Shown: in pieces, positions 27,624-35,437 of the stretch
How positions within the stretch are numbered: position 1 is the first letter of the stretch
Layout: each line of letters opens with the position of its first letter
Assembly: GCF_014643535.1 (NCBI RefSeq)
Contig: NZ_BMJQ01000011.1
Location: 1 to 64,000 of the forward strand
Direction: 5' to 3'
Length of the DNA stretch: 64,000 nt
DNA from: Aliidongia dinghuensis
Lineage (GTDB): Bacteria; Pseudomonadota; Alphaproteobacteria; ATCC43930; CGMCC-115725
Program-made: the position numbers and the translations under genes
The notes under the pieces: model-generated
Databases searched by the model: none
Told to the model about the DNA's origin: nothing
Seen by the model: the letters and a program-made list of their open reading frames with translations, nothing else

Positions 27624-28334
27624 GTGAATAAGGTCTTCAAGGACGCCAAGTCCGCGCTCGAGGGCGTGCTCAAGGACGGCATCATGATCATGTCGGGCGG
27701 CTTCGGGCTGTGCGGCGTGCCGAACGCGCTGATCCAGGAGATCCGCGCCTCCGGGGTCAAAAACCTGACGGTCGTTTCGAACAACGCCGGTGTCGATGGC
27801 GACGGGCTCGGGCTGCTGCTCGAGACGCACCAGATCAAGAAGATGATCAGCTCCTACGTCGGCGAGAACAAGATGTTCGCGCAGCAGTATCTTGCGGGCG
27901 AGCTCGAGCTCGAGTTCAACCCGCAGGGTACCATGTCCGAGCGCATCCGCGCCGGCGGTGCCGGCATTCCGGCCTTCTTCACCAAGACCGGCGTCGGCAC
28001 GCTGGTCGCCGAGGGCAAGGAGGAGCGCGTCTTCAACGGCCAGCGCTACATCATGGAGACCGGGCTCGTCGCCGATCTCTCGATCATCCATGCCTGGAAG
28101 GCCGACACCGAGGGCAACCTCGTGTTCCGCAAGACCGCGCGCAACTTCAACCCGATGATGGCGACGGCGGGCCGGGTCACGATCGTGCAGGTCGAGCATC
28201 TGGTCGAAGTGGGCGAGATCGATCCGGACCATATCCATACGCCCGGCATCTATGTGCAGCGCATCGTGCCGCTGGCGGCCGGCTACGTGAAGCGCATCGA
28301 GAAGGTTACCACCCGGCCCCGGCCGGCGGCTTGA
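27624..28334 (+). CDS. scoA: 3-oxoacid CoA-transferase subunit A
   Basis: 236 residues starting at GTG. It contains GIMIMSGGFGLCGVPNALIQ, the coenzyme A transferase family I alpha-subunit signature, and GVGTLVAEGKEERVFNGQRY with VTIVQVEHLVEVGEIDPD. With the next gene it moves CoA from succinyl-CoA to acetoacetate or a related 3-oxoacid in ketone-body/PHB use. Subunit B starts 20 bp after its stop. Confidence 0.94.
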   Translation: MNKVFKDAKSALEGVLKDGIMIMSGGFGLCGVPNALIQEIRASGVKNLTVVSNNAGVDGDGLGLLLETHQIKKMISSYVGENKMFAQQYLAGELELEFNPQGTMSERIRAGGAGIPAFFTKTGVGTLVAEGKEERVFNGQRYIMETGLVADLSIIHAWKADTEGNLVFRKTARNFNPMMATAGRVTIVQVEHLVEVGEIDPDHIHTPGIYVQRIVPLAAGYVKRIEKVTTRPRPAA

Positions 28335-28354
28335 ACGCGAGAGGAGCGACAGAT

Positions 28355-29005
28355 ATGCCCTGGACCCGCGAAGAGATGGCGCAGCGCGCCGCCGCCGAGC
28401 TCGAGGACGGTTTCTACGTCAATCTCGGCATCGGCATCCCGACGCTCGTGTCGAACTACATTCCCGAAGGCATGACCGTGCAGCTGCAGAGCGAGAACGG
28501 CATGCTCGGCATGGGCCCGTTCCCCTATGAGGGCGATGAGGACCCGGACCTGATCAACGCCGGCAAGCAGACCGTGACCGAGCTGCCGACCTCGAGCTAT
28601 TTCTCGAGCGCCGACAGCTTCGCCATGATCCGCGGCGGCCATATCGATCTCTCGGTGCTGGGCGCCATGCAGGTCGCCGAGAACGGCGATCTCGCGAACT
28701 GGATGATCCCGGGCAAGATGGTCAAGGGCATGGGCGGCGCCATGGACCTGGTCGCCGGCGTCAAGAAGGTCGTGGTCGTGATGGAGCACACCGCCAAGGA
28801 CGGCGAGAAGAAGCTCCTGCACCGCTGCGACCTGCCCCTGACCGGCGCCGCTGTCGTCGATCTCGTGATCACCGAGCTCGGCGTATTCGAGATCGGCCAG
28901 AACGGCATGGTGCTGACCGAGCTGGCGCCGGGTGTCACGCTCGACGAGATCAAGGAAAAGACCGGCGCCACCTACACCGTGGCGCCGAGCCTCAAGGCAG
29001 CCTGA
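28355..29005 (+). CDS. scoB: 3-oxoacid CoA-transferase subunit B
   Basis: 216 residues. LGIGIPTLVSNYIPEG and QSENGMLGMGPFP, whose Glu (E47) is the catalytic residue forming the glutamyl-CoA thioester. Then FAMIRGGHIDLSVLGAMQV and KMVKGMGGAMDLVAG, all beta-subunit signatures. AGGAG lies upstream. It forms the heteromeric transferase with the preceding subunit. Confidence 0.95.
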   Translation: MPWTREEMAQRAAAELEDGFYVNLGIGIPTLVSNYIPEGMTVQLQSENGMLGMGPFPYEGDEDPDLINAGKQTVTELPTSSYFSSADSFAMIRGGHIDLSVLGAMQVAENGDLANWMIPGKMVKGMGGAMDLVAGVKKVVVVMEHTAKDGEKKLLHRCDLPLTGAAVVDLVITELGVFEIGQNGMVLTELAPGVTLDEIKEKTGATYTVAPSLKAA

Positions 29006-29010
29006 GACCG

Positions 29011-29064
29011 GAGCCCTCTCCCGTAAGCGGGAGGGGGCATCCTGGCGGATGAGGCGAGGGGCTC
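29011..29064. repeat. palindromic repeat, family B (cloverleaf-like)
   Basis: Outer arms GAGCCCTC and GAGGGGCTC enclose CTCCCG-TAAG-CGGGAG and CATCC-TGGC-GGATG hairpins. It lies directly after scoB and could act as its terminator, though no T run follows. Confidence 0.65.
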
Positions 29065-29066
29065 CC

Positions 29067-29126
29067 TGACGCATGGGCAAGTGACGCATGGGCAAGTGAC
29101 GCATGGGCAAGTGACGCATGGGCAAG
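29067..29126 (+). repeat. four exact 15-bp repeats over a start codon
   Basis: TGACGCATGGGCAAG repeated four times with no mismatch (29067, 29082, 29097, 29112). The ATG of the fourth unit is the sulfotransferase start. The first three each read ATG GGC AAG TGA, a three-codon ORF ending 3 nt before the next ATG. All four ATGs are in one frame. Confidence 0.95.
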
Positions 29127-29942
29127 CTGGTCTGGCTCGCCTCCTATCCCAAGTCGGGCAATACCTGGTTGCGCGCGCTGCTGCACAATTACCTGCGGCA
29201 GCCGGCCGAGCCCTGGGACATCAACCGGCTGACCGACTTCACCGCCGGCGACAGCGACGCCAAGCTCTATCAGCATTACGATCCGCGCCCGGCGTCGACC
29301 TATTCGATCGCCGACGTGCAGCGCCTGAGGCCGCTCGTCCATCGTGACTTGACGCAAGCCTTTCCGGGCCCGGTGTTCGTCAAGACCCACAACATGGCCG
29401 GCCTTGTCGAGGGCGTGCCGCTCGTGACGCCGGATCTCACGGCCGGCGCCATCTACATGCTGCGTGATCCGCGCGACGTCGCGATCTCTTACAGCCATCA
29501 CATGGGCCTGAGCCTCGACGACACGATCGCATTCCTCGGCAACCCGGAGGCCGCAGTCGGCGGCACCGACGCCAAGGTCTACGAGAAACATTCGAGCTGG
29601 TCGAACCACGTCCTGAGCTGGACGCCGGCACCCAGCCCGCATCTGCTCGTGCTCCGCTATGAAGACCTGCAGGCCGATCCGGTGAAGCAGTTCGGGCGCG
29701 TCATCCATTTCCTCAGCGGTCGGTCGGCGCCCGAGCGGGTGGCGCGCGCCGTCGAGTTCAGCCGGTTCGACGTGCTGAGCGCCCAGGAGCAGGCGCAGGG
29801 CTTCGCCGAGCGGCCGGCCGGCGCCGACCGGTTCTTCCGTTCGGGCCGGGTCGGTGAGTGGCACGAAGGGCTGAGCGCCGACCAGGTGGCGCGCATCGAG
29901 CGCGACCACGGCGCCGTCATGGCGCGCTTCGGCTATCTCTAG
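29118..29942 (+). CDS. sulfotransferase family protein
   Basis: 274 residues. WLASYPKSGNTWLRALLHNYL is the PAPS 5'-phosphosulfate-binding loop (about residue 6). MLRDPRDVAISYSHHMG is the 3'-phosphate-binding motif with Arg and Ser (about 115), and LLVLRYEDLQADP is also typical. It would transfer sulfate from PAPS to a hydroxyl or amine acceptor; the acceptor is unknown. The start region is copied three more times immediately upstream. Its 3' end overlaps the convergent sigma-factor gene by 26 bp. Confidence 0.9.
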   Translation: MGKLVWLASYPKSGNTWLRALLHNYLRQPAEPWDINRLTDFTAGDSDAKLYQHYDPRPASTYSIADVQRLRPLVHRDLTQAFPGPVFVKTHNMAGLVEGVPLVTPDLTAGAIYMLRDPRDVAISYSHHMGLSLDDTIAFLGNPEAAVGGTDAKVYEKHSSWSNHVLSWTPAPSPHLLVLRYEDLQADPVKQFGRVIHFLSGRSAPERVARAVEFSRFDVLSAQEQAQGFAERPAGADRFFRSGRVGEWHEGLSADQVARIERDHGAVMARFGYL

Positions 29943-31209
29943 TTTTACCGGGTAGAGAATCGGCGCGGGCGAGCAACAAGGCGCGCTCCCTGGCATTGCC
30001 GGTCATTTCGGCGGCGCGGTGGAACTCGGCGCGGGCTGCCGCGATTTGTCCCAGCTTCTCCAGAAGATCGCCGCGCACCGTGGGCAGCAGATGCGATCCC
30101 TTCAAGCGCGGCTCGTCCTTGAGCGCGTCGGCGATGGCGAGGCCCTGGGCCGGTCCGAATGCCATGCCGACCGCCACCGCCCGGTTGATTTCAACGATGG
30201 GCGAGGGGGCTGCGAGTGCCAGCGCCTGGTAATAGGCGGCGATGGCGATCCAGTCGGTGTCGGCGGCAGTCACCGCACGGGCATGGCAGGCGGCGATCAT
30301 CGCCTGCAGCAGATAGGGGCCGGGCGCGGGCGTCAGCGCCATCGCGCGGTTCAAGCCGTCGAGGCCGCGCCGGACCAGCGACCAGTTCCATCGGCTGCGG
30401 TCCTGGTCGAGCAGCAGGATCGGATCGCCCGCCTTGTCGGTGCGGGCGGCGAAGCGCGAGGCGTTCAGCTCCATCAGCGCCACCAGCCCCAGCACCTCGG
30501 GCTCTTCCGGCATCAGCGCCGTGAGCGAGCGGCTGAGGCGCAGCGCCTCGCCGCACAGATCGGCGCGCAGCCAGTCCGGCCCCGCCGTCGGCACATAGCC
30601 CTCGTTGAAGATCAGATAGACCACCTCCAGCACGGCGGCGAGGCGCTCCCGCCGCTCCGCCCCGCGCGGCGTCTCGAACGGGATGGCGGCATCGCGAAGC
30701 GCCCGCTTGGCGCGCACGATGCGCTGGGCGACGGTGGCTTCAGGCACCAGGAAGGCGCGGGCAATCTCGGGCGTCGCGAGCCCGCCCAAGAGCCGCAAGG
30801 TGAGGGCGGTGCGTTGCTCGGCCGGCAGCACCGGATGGCAGGCGGTGAAGATCAGCCGCAGCAGGTCGTCGTCGATATCCTCGTCGAGCGCCGCCTCGAT
30901 GTCGGGCGTCTCACGCTCCAGCTCGGCCAGGTCGATGGCCAGTTCGCGATGTTTGCCGTCGATGAGCGTGGTGCGGCGCAGCCGGTCGAGCGCCCGGTTC
31001 TTGGCGACCTGGGTCAGCCAGGCGGCCGGGTTGCGCGGGATGCCGTCCCGGGGCCAGCGCTCCAGCGCCTCGAGGAAGGCATCCTGCACGATCTCCTCGG
31101 CCAGCCCGACGTCACGCAAGTAGCGGGTGAGCCTGGCGGCGAGCTTCGGCTGCTCGATCCGCCAGACTGCTTCGATGGCCGCCGCTTCGATGGTCCCGGT
31201 GGCCGTCAA
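29917..31209 (-). CDS. ECF sigma factor with C-terminal helical/TPR extension (ECF42-like)
   Basis: 430 residues. Sigma region 2 is GLAEEIVQDAFLEALERWPRD with AAWLTQVAKNRALDRLRR, region 4 is ATPEIARAFLVPEATVAQRI, and a ~230-residue helical DUF6596/TPR-like extension follows (YLIFNEGYVPTAG, then LTALMPEEPEVLGLVALMEL). This is the architecture of ECF42 factors, which are paired with DGPF/YciI proteins, as here. It has no anti-sigma gene; the extension is thought to regulate it. The only plausible start is TTG in a TTGA overlap with the upstream stop. Residues 5-14 come from a 15-bp duplication (31169-31198). Confidence 0.9.
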   Translation of the reverse strand: MTATGTIEAAAIEAVWRIEQPKLAARLTRYLRDVGLAEEIVQDAFLEALERWPRDGIPRNPAAWLTQVAKNRALDRLRRTTLIDGKHRELAIDLAELERETPDIEAALDEDIDDDLLRLIFTACHPVLPAEQRTALTLRLLGGLATPEIARAFLVPEATVAQRIVRAKRALRDAAIPFETPRGAERRERLAAVLEVVYLIFNEGYVPTAGPDWLRADLCGEALRLSRSLTALMPEEPEVLGLVALMELNASRFAARTDKAGDPILLLDQDRSRWNWSLVRRGLDGLNRAMALTPAPGPYLLQAMIAACHARAVTAADTDWIAIAAYYQALALAAPSPIVEINRAVAVGMAFGPAQGLAIADALKDEPRLKGSHLLPTVRGDLLEKLGQIAAARAEFHRAAEMTGNARERALLLARADSLPGKTRDSRSAP

Positions 31210-31610
31210 CCCTTCAGCTCGTTGAAGCCCTCCGCCGCCTTCTGGACGTCCTCGGGGAAGTCGCTCATCTCATGGACCTGGCGGATCTCGATCACCTCAT
31301 TCTCCGAGGCGGGGCAGCGGCGGGCCCATTCGATCGCCTCCGCGCGCGAGCGCACGTCGATCATCCAATAGCCGCCCAGCACTTCCTTGACCTCCGGGAA
31401 GGGGCCGTCGGTGACAGCCGGCTTCCCGCCCTTGAAGCTGACCCGTGCTCCCGAGGACGGCGGATGCAGCCCGTCGAGCGCCAGCAGCACGCCAGCCTTC
31501 TTCAGTTCCTCATTGTATTTCATCATCGCCTGCACCGCCTCGGCGCTGGGCATGGCGTCGGGCGCCGCGGATTCGTAGCCGCCGGGGATCATCAGCATCA
31601 TGAAACGCAT
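31206..31610 (-). CDS. YciI/DGPF-family protein
   Basis: 134 residues, ferredoxin-like YCII fold: MRFMMLMIPGGYESAAPDAMP, then LALDGLHPPSSGARVSF and VTDGPFPEVKEVLGGYWMIDV. The DGPF motif names the family always found beside ECF42 sigma factors. Enzymatic function is not established. Its TGA overlaps the sigma factor's TTG start by one frame shift (TTGA), indicating translational coupling. Confidence 0.9.
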   Translation of the reverse strand: MRFMMLMIPGGYESAAPDAMPSAEAVQAMMKYNEELKKAGVLLALDGLHPPSSGARVSFKGGKPAVTDGPFPEVKEVLGGYWMIDVRSRAEAIEWARRCPASENEVIEIRQVHEMSDFPEDVQKAAEGFNELKG

Positions 31611-31734
31611 GGGTGTTTCTCCTTGGTTGGTCCGATCCTACGACGAACGAGGGACGGCTTGATCGACAGGAGTGCCAAAAATAAAGCTCAAGTGCGTCAC
31701 GCCGTCGAGGGAACCAAGGAAAGAACTTAGGGGC

Positions 31735-31783
31735 GCGTCGGCGCATTCCTCGACCGCTGCCGATCGGAAGAATGCGCCGACGC
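31735..31783. repeat. perfect 14-bp inverted repeat downstream of hmp
   Basis: GCGTCGGCGCATTC (31735-31748) and GAATGCGCCGACGC (31770-31783) flank a 21-nt loop. It lies 24 bp beyond the hmp stop. It could be a terminator without a T run or a processing site. Confidence 0.6.
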
Positions 31784-31806
31784 CCTTGTCAAATGCGGCT
31801 AGAGGA

Positions 31807-33024
31807 TCACGCCGCCAGCAGCTGGTTCGGGTCGGGCACGAAGGCTTCGCTGTGCCGGCGGGCCTTCGGCACGCCCAGGCGATCGAGCATGGCGTCGACC
31901 ACGGCGAGGAAGCCGGCCGGGCCGCAAACGTAGAAGTCGCAATCGGCCGACGGCAGGCGGGCGGCAAGCGCCGCATCGTCGAGGCGCCCGACCGCGTCGT
32001 AATGCACGCCCGCGACGTCATCTGGCCCCACGGCTTCGTAGAAGATCGCGGCTTCGATGCCGGGGCGGCTCCGTGCCAGCCGGCGGACGTGCGCACCGAA
32101 GGCATGGTGGGCGCGTTCCGTCGTCGCATGGATGAAGCGGACGGTCCGCGCGCCGGATGCCAGATGCTCCAGCATGCTGATCGTCGGCGTAATGCCTGAG
32201 CCCGCGCTCAACAGCACGACGGGGCGATCGCTCGTCTCGTCGAGCACGAAATCGCCGATTGGCGCGTGGACCTGAAGCGTGTCGCCTTCCTCGATGCGGT
32301 CGTGCAGGTAGTTGGAGATGAGCCCCTCGGGCGTGCCGGTGCCGAGGCCGTGCTCGCGCCGCACGCTGATCCGATAGAACCGGCCGCCAGGCGCGATCGA
32401 CAGGCTGTATTGCCGGATCTGGTCATGGTCCTGACCGGGCACGCGCAGCTTGACGCTGAGATACTGGCCGGGCCGGAACGCCGGCAGCGGCGTGCCGTCG
32501 ACCGGCCGGAGATAGAGCGAGACCATGCTCAGGCTCTCGCGCTCCTTGCGGATGACGAGGCATTCCTTGAAGCCGTCCCAGCCGGCCGCGCGCGCCTCGT
32601 CATAGAGTGCCTTTTCGCGGCCGATCATGATCTCTGCAAGCTGCCCGTAGGCGGCGGCCCAGGCGTCGATCACCGCATCGGTCGCGGCCTCGCCCAGCAC
32701 CTTGCGGATGGCGATCAGCAGGTGGTGGCCGACGATCGGGTAATGTTCGGGCTGGACCTCCAGGCTGCCGTGCTTGTGCGCGATCCGGTCGACCATGCCG
32801 GAGAGGCGTTCCAACTGGTCGATGTTGGCGGCATAGGAGAGGATCGAGCCCGCGAGGCTCGACGCCTGGCCGCCCGACCGCTGGTTCGCCGGGTTGAAGA
32901 TGTTCCACAGGCTCGGGTTGGCCTCGAACAGGTCCTTGTAGAACTGCTTCGTGATCTGCTCGCCGTATTGGCGCAGCACCGGCACGGTTGCGCGGATGAT
33001 CTCGCGTTGGCTCTCGGTCAGCAT
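31807..33024 (-). CDS. hmp: flavohaemoglobin, nitric oxide dioxygenase
   Basis: 405 residues. Globin domain 1-140 with the proximal His in DRIAHKHGSL (H85 region) and YGEQITKQFYKDLF; FAD domain with FRPGQYLSVKL and RQYSLSIAPG; NAD(P)H domain with LLSAGSGITPTISMLEHL and the end YVCGPAGF. It converts NO and O2 to nitrate using NAD(P)H. Two NsrR-type boxes lie immediately upstream, so it is probably NO-induced. The start has GAGAG about 8 nt upstream. No nsrR gene is in the window. Confidence 0.97.
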   Translation of the reverse strand: MLTESQREIIRATVPVLRQYGEQITKQFYKDLFEANPSLWNIFNPANQRSGGQASSLAGSILSYAANIDQLERLSGMVDRIAHKHGSLEVQPEHYPIVGHHLLIAIRKVLGEAATDAVIDAWAAAYGQLAEIMIGREKALYDEARAAGWDGFKECLVIRKERESLSMVSLYLRPVDGTPLPAFRPGQYLSVKLRVPGQDHDQIRQYSLSIAPGGRFYRISVRREHGLGTGTPEGLISNYLHDRIEEGDTLQVHAPIGDFVLDETSDRPVVLLSAGSGITPTISMLEHLASGARTVRFIHATTERAHHAFGAHVRRLARSRPGIEAAIFYEAVGPDDVAGVHYDAVGRLDDAALAARLPSADCDFYVCGPAGFLAVVDAMLDRLGVPKARRHSEAFVPDPNQLLAA

Positions 33025-33041
33025 CGGTCAGCTCTCTCGAT

Positions 33042-33064
33042 AAGATTCAATGCAGATCCATCTT
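33042..33064. promoter_or_regulatory. NsrR-like box 1, proximal to hmp
   Basis: 23 bp with AAGAT at one end and ATCTT at the other, inner halves TCAAT and GATCC around GCA. The length and end motifs match the NsrR consensus (AAGATG...CATCTT over 23 bp). It lies 18 bp before the hmp start, where binding would block transcription. Confidence 0.65.
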
Positions 33065-33077
33065 ATGAGACGAACTT

Positions 33078-33100
33078 AAGATTCAAACTGGATATATCTT
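33078..33100. promoter_or_regulatory. NsrR-like box 2, distal to hmp
   Basis: Second 23-bp site with AAGAT and ATCTT ends, 36 bp start to start from box 1. Inner halves are TCAAA and GATAT. The pair suggests cooperative or graded control. Confidence 0.6.
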
Positions 33101-33146
33101 ATGGCTGTGTTGCAGTGCACACGCTTGTGTTCGGCGGCCCGAGGCG

Positions 33147-33392
33147 TCAATGGGCCGGCGGCTTCGGCGGACCGATGCTGAAGGTGACGACGCCGGGCTC
33201 GCTCGGCGGGGGCGGCGGGTCATGGGCGATCGCCGATTTATCGGGTGGTGGCCGGAGGCTCGACACCAGGTCGACGAACCGGATGCCGTAGACATAGAGC
33301 GCGATGACATAGACCGCCCCGCCCGCGGCCAGGCCGAGCGCTGCCGCGCGGAGATACCACGGTATCCAGCGGCGGGGCGGGGTCGGCATCAT
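33147..33392 (-). CDS. small single-pass membrane protein
   Basis: 81 residues. A basic N-terminus (MMPTPPRRWIPWYLR) is followed by one transmembrane helix (about 14-38, ALGLAAGGAVYVIALYVYGI), and then a Pro-rich tail with PPPPPSEP and PPKPP. Composition and topology look like a real inner-membrane protein; no family is recognised. It lies between the beta-lactamase-like gene and hmp, all on the minus strand but well separated. Confidence 0.55.
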   Translation of the reverse strand: MMPTPPRRWIPWYLRAAALGLAAGGAVYVIALYVYGIRFVDLVSSLRPPPDKSAIAHDPPPPPSEPGVVTFSIGPPKPPAH

Positions 33393-33504
33393 GGGCAGGC
33401 GGTCTCTCTGTGGGCTCTGGCACGGTCAAACGGGCGAGAGCCATCGCACATTCACGGGCGGACGGCCAGGGGCAACCGCACCGCCCGCGCGAGCCTCGGG
33501 CCGC

Positions 33505-34674
33505 TCAGCGCGGGGCGAGGCCGTGATAAACCGCGTCCCGGATCTCGAGCGTGAGTGCGCCGGCCATGCCCTCGAATGCCGTGTTGGTCAGCGTCACGAC
33601 CGAGAGGCGGCAGGCCGGATCGACGAACCAGCTGTGGCCGTAGACGCCGCCCCAGCGGATCGTGCCGGCTGATTGCGGCGTGCCGGTCGGCGTCGGATCG
33701 TCGACCACCGCCCAGCCATAGCCGAAGCCCCAGCCCGGCTCCAAGGTCTCGGCCATCGCGCCGACCTGGTTGCGCATCATCGTGCCCACGGTTTCGGGCC
33801 GAAGGATCGGCGCGCCGCCGGTCCGGATCGCTTCGAGAAAGGCCAGGATGTCGCCCGCCGTGCCGGCCATGCCGGCGCCGCCCGAGGGATAGGACGCCGG
33901 GTCGAAGATCCGGTCGGGCGCGAAGCGGACCGAGCCGTCCCACAGGAACACGGCCGCCTCCGCGCCCATGCGGGTCGGCTCGGGCTCGCCGTTGGCATAG
34001 GCGGCGGCGAGGCGCGACCGGTCGGTGACGGTGAAACCGGTATCGGCCATGCCGAGCGGGCCAGTGACGAGCGTGCGCACGACATCGGGCAGCGGCCGAC
34101 CCGCCGCCTGCTCGATCACCGCGCCCAGCACGTCCATCGCCAGCGAATAACGCCAGCCAGTGCCGGGCGCATAGAACAACGGCGCTCGGGCCAGGCGATC
34201 CAGGTTTTCCGTGATCGACAGGCCCGGCTGATCGAGCCCGTCCGAGATGCCGAGGCGATGGTAGGGCCCGTCCTCCGGTTCCTGGAAGCCATAGCCGAGC
34301 CCGGCGGTGTGGCTCAGCAAGTGCGCGATGGTGATCGTGGGGGCGGTGCCGTCGGCGAGTTGCGGTGCGAACTCGGGCAGCCAGCGTGTCACCGGCTGAT
34401 CGAGTGCCAGCGTGCCGGTCTCGACGAGCCGCATCGCCGCGGCGGCCACGATCGGCTTGGTGATGGAGGCGAGGCGGAAGATGGCGTCTTCCCGCATCGG
34501 GCGGGCCGCCTCGCGGTCGGCGAGGCCGGCGACGCCGGCATGGACGAGCTGGCCGTCATGGGCGACGAGCACGACCGCGCCGACGATGCGGCGCTCGGCG
34601 AGCGCGCGTCCCAGTACCGTGTCGAGGCCGGCACCGAGCCGTGGGTTGGGCGATCGAGGAAGAGGGCTGCGCAT
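33505..34674 (-). CDS. serine hydrolase, class C beta-lactamase / esterase-like
   Basis: 389 residues. RLASITKPIVAAAAMRLVE contains the nucleophile SxxK (SITK, about residue 71); WRYSLAMDVLGAVIEQ supplies the YxN-equivalent Tyr (YSL), and VYGHSWFVDP is the KTG-box region. The first motif and the fold are those of the beta-lactamase-related esterase/peptidase family (EstB-like). There is no signal peptide, so it is probably cytoplasmic and an esterase, not a resistance enzyme. It is divergent from a TetR gene that shares its promoter region. Confidence 0.88.
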   Translation of the reverse strand: MRSPLPRSPNPRLGAGLDTVLGRALAERRIVGAVVLVAHDGQLVHAGVAGLADREAARPMREDAIFRLASITKPIVAAAAMRLVETGTLALDQPVTRWLPEFAPQLADGTAPTITIAHLLSHTAGLGYGFQEPEDGPYHRLGISDGLDQPGLSITENLDRLARAPLFYAPGTGWRYSLAMDVLGAVIEQAAGRPLPDVVRTLVTGPLGMADTGFTVTDRSRLAAAYANGEPEPTRMGAEAAVFLWDGSVRFAPDRIFDPASYPSGGAGMAGTAGDILAFLEAIRTGGAPILRPETVGTMMRNQVGAMAETLEPGWGFGYGWAVVDDPTPTGTPQSAGTIRWGGVYGHSWFVDPACRLSVVTLTNTAFEGMAGALTLEIRDAVYHGLAPR

Positions 34675-34696
34675 GACCGTCCGGCTCCTATATATT

Positions 34697-34748
34697 GAGT
34701 GATCGTTCCTGATATCCGATTGTCGATGACATTTCTAGAGTGATCATT
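34697..34748. promoter_or_regulatory. direct repeats in the hydrolase/TetR divergent promoter
   Basis: GAGTGATCGTT (34697-34707) and GAGTGATCATT (34738-34748), one mismatch, 41 bp apart (four helical turns). Each contains the near-palindrome AGTGATCATT, a plausible TetR half- or full site. Confidence 0.45.
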
Positions 34749-34757
34749 GTGGAAAAT

Positions 34758-35378
34758 ATGCGAAGGCCCCGCGGCCGGCCGCGCGCGTTCGACCGGGACG
34801 AAGCGCTGGCCGCGGCGGCCCAGGTCTTCTGGCAGCAGGGCTACGAGGGTGCCTCGATTGCCGATCTGACCCAGGCCATGGGCATCACGGCGCAGAGTCT
34901 CTATGCCGCCTTCTCATCCAAGGCCGAGCTCTATCACGAGGCGCTCGGCTGGTATCAGGCTGAGGTCGGCGCCTCGCCCCGGCATGAGTTTGGCGAGGAG
35001 CCGTCGGTCTTCACGGCATTCGAGCGGTTGCTCGAAGGCAGGGCCCGGCAATTCTGCCAGCAGGGCCGGCCGTCCGGCTGCATGATCTCGAGCGCCGTCT
35101 TGTACTGCGCCGCCGAGACGCAGCCGATCGCCCAGCATCTCTCGTCCCTGCGCACGGGCGCGCTCGTGTCCCTGAAGGCGCGGCTCGAGCGGGGCATCGC
35201 CGAGGGCGAACTCAGGCCCGATACCGATGCGGCGTCGCTGGCGCGCTTCGTCGCGACCGTGATCCAGGGCCTGTCGGTCCAGGCGCGCGACGGCGCTTCC
35301 GAGGACGAACTCCTGGCGGTCGCGCGCATCGCCGCCGCCGAATTGGCCCGCCACCGGGTCGATCCACCACCGGGTTGA
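34758..35378 (+). CDS. TetR/AcrR-family transcriptional regulator
   Basis: 206 residues, start ATG at 34758 (MRRPRGRPRAFDRDEAL). The HTH is AAAQVFWQQGYEGASIADLT with AMGITAQSLYAAFSSKAELY. A TetR_C domain follows with ARQFCQQGRPSGCMISSA. It probably represses the divergent serine hydrolase and itself. Its 3' end lies in a 16-bp tandem duplication (CCACCGGGTCGATC and CCACCGGGTTGATC) that supplies the TGA stop. Confidence 0.9.
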   Translation: MRRPRGRPRAFDRDEALAAAAQVFWQQGYEGASIADLTQAMGITAQSLYAAFSSKAELYHEALGWYQAEVGASPRHEFGEEPSVFTAFERLLEGRARQFCQQGRPSGCMISSAVLYCAAETQPIAQHLSSLRTGALVSLKARLERGIAEGELRPDTDAASLARFVATVIQGLSVQARDGASEDELLAVARIAAAELARHRVDPPPG

Positions 35379-35437
35379 TCCGGCGCCGGGTTCGGCTAAG
35401 GTCGGGGCCCCGGAACCGTCGAGGTCTTGACCGAGCC

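Noticed and set aside
29067..29126. The four 15-bp units as a CRISPR-like array
   Set aside because: There are no spacers; the units are directly adjacent and overlie a start codon.
33505..34674. A beta-lactamase resistance gene
   Set aside because: There is no signal peptide, and the YxN and KTG motifs are degenerate, as in esterase-type relatives.
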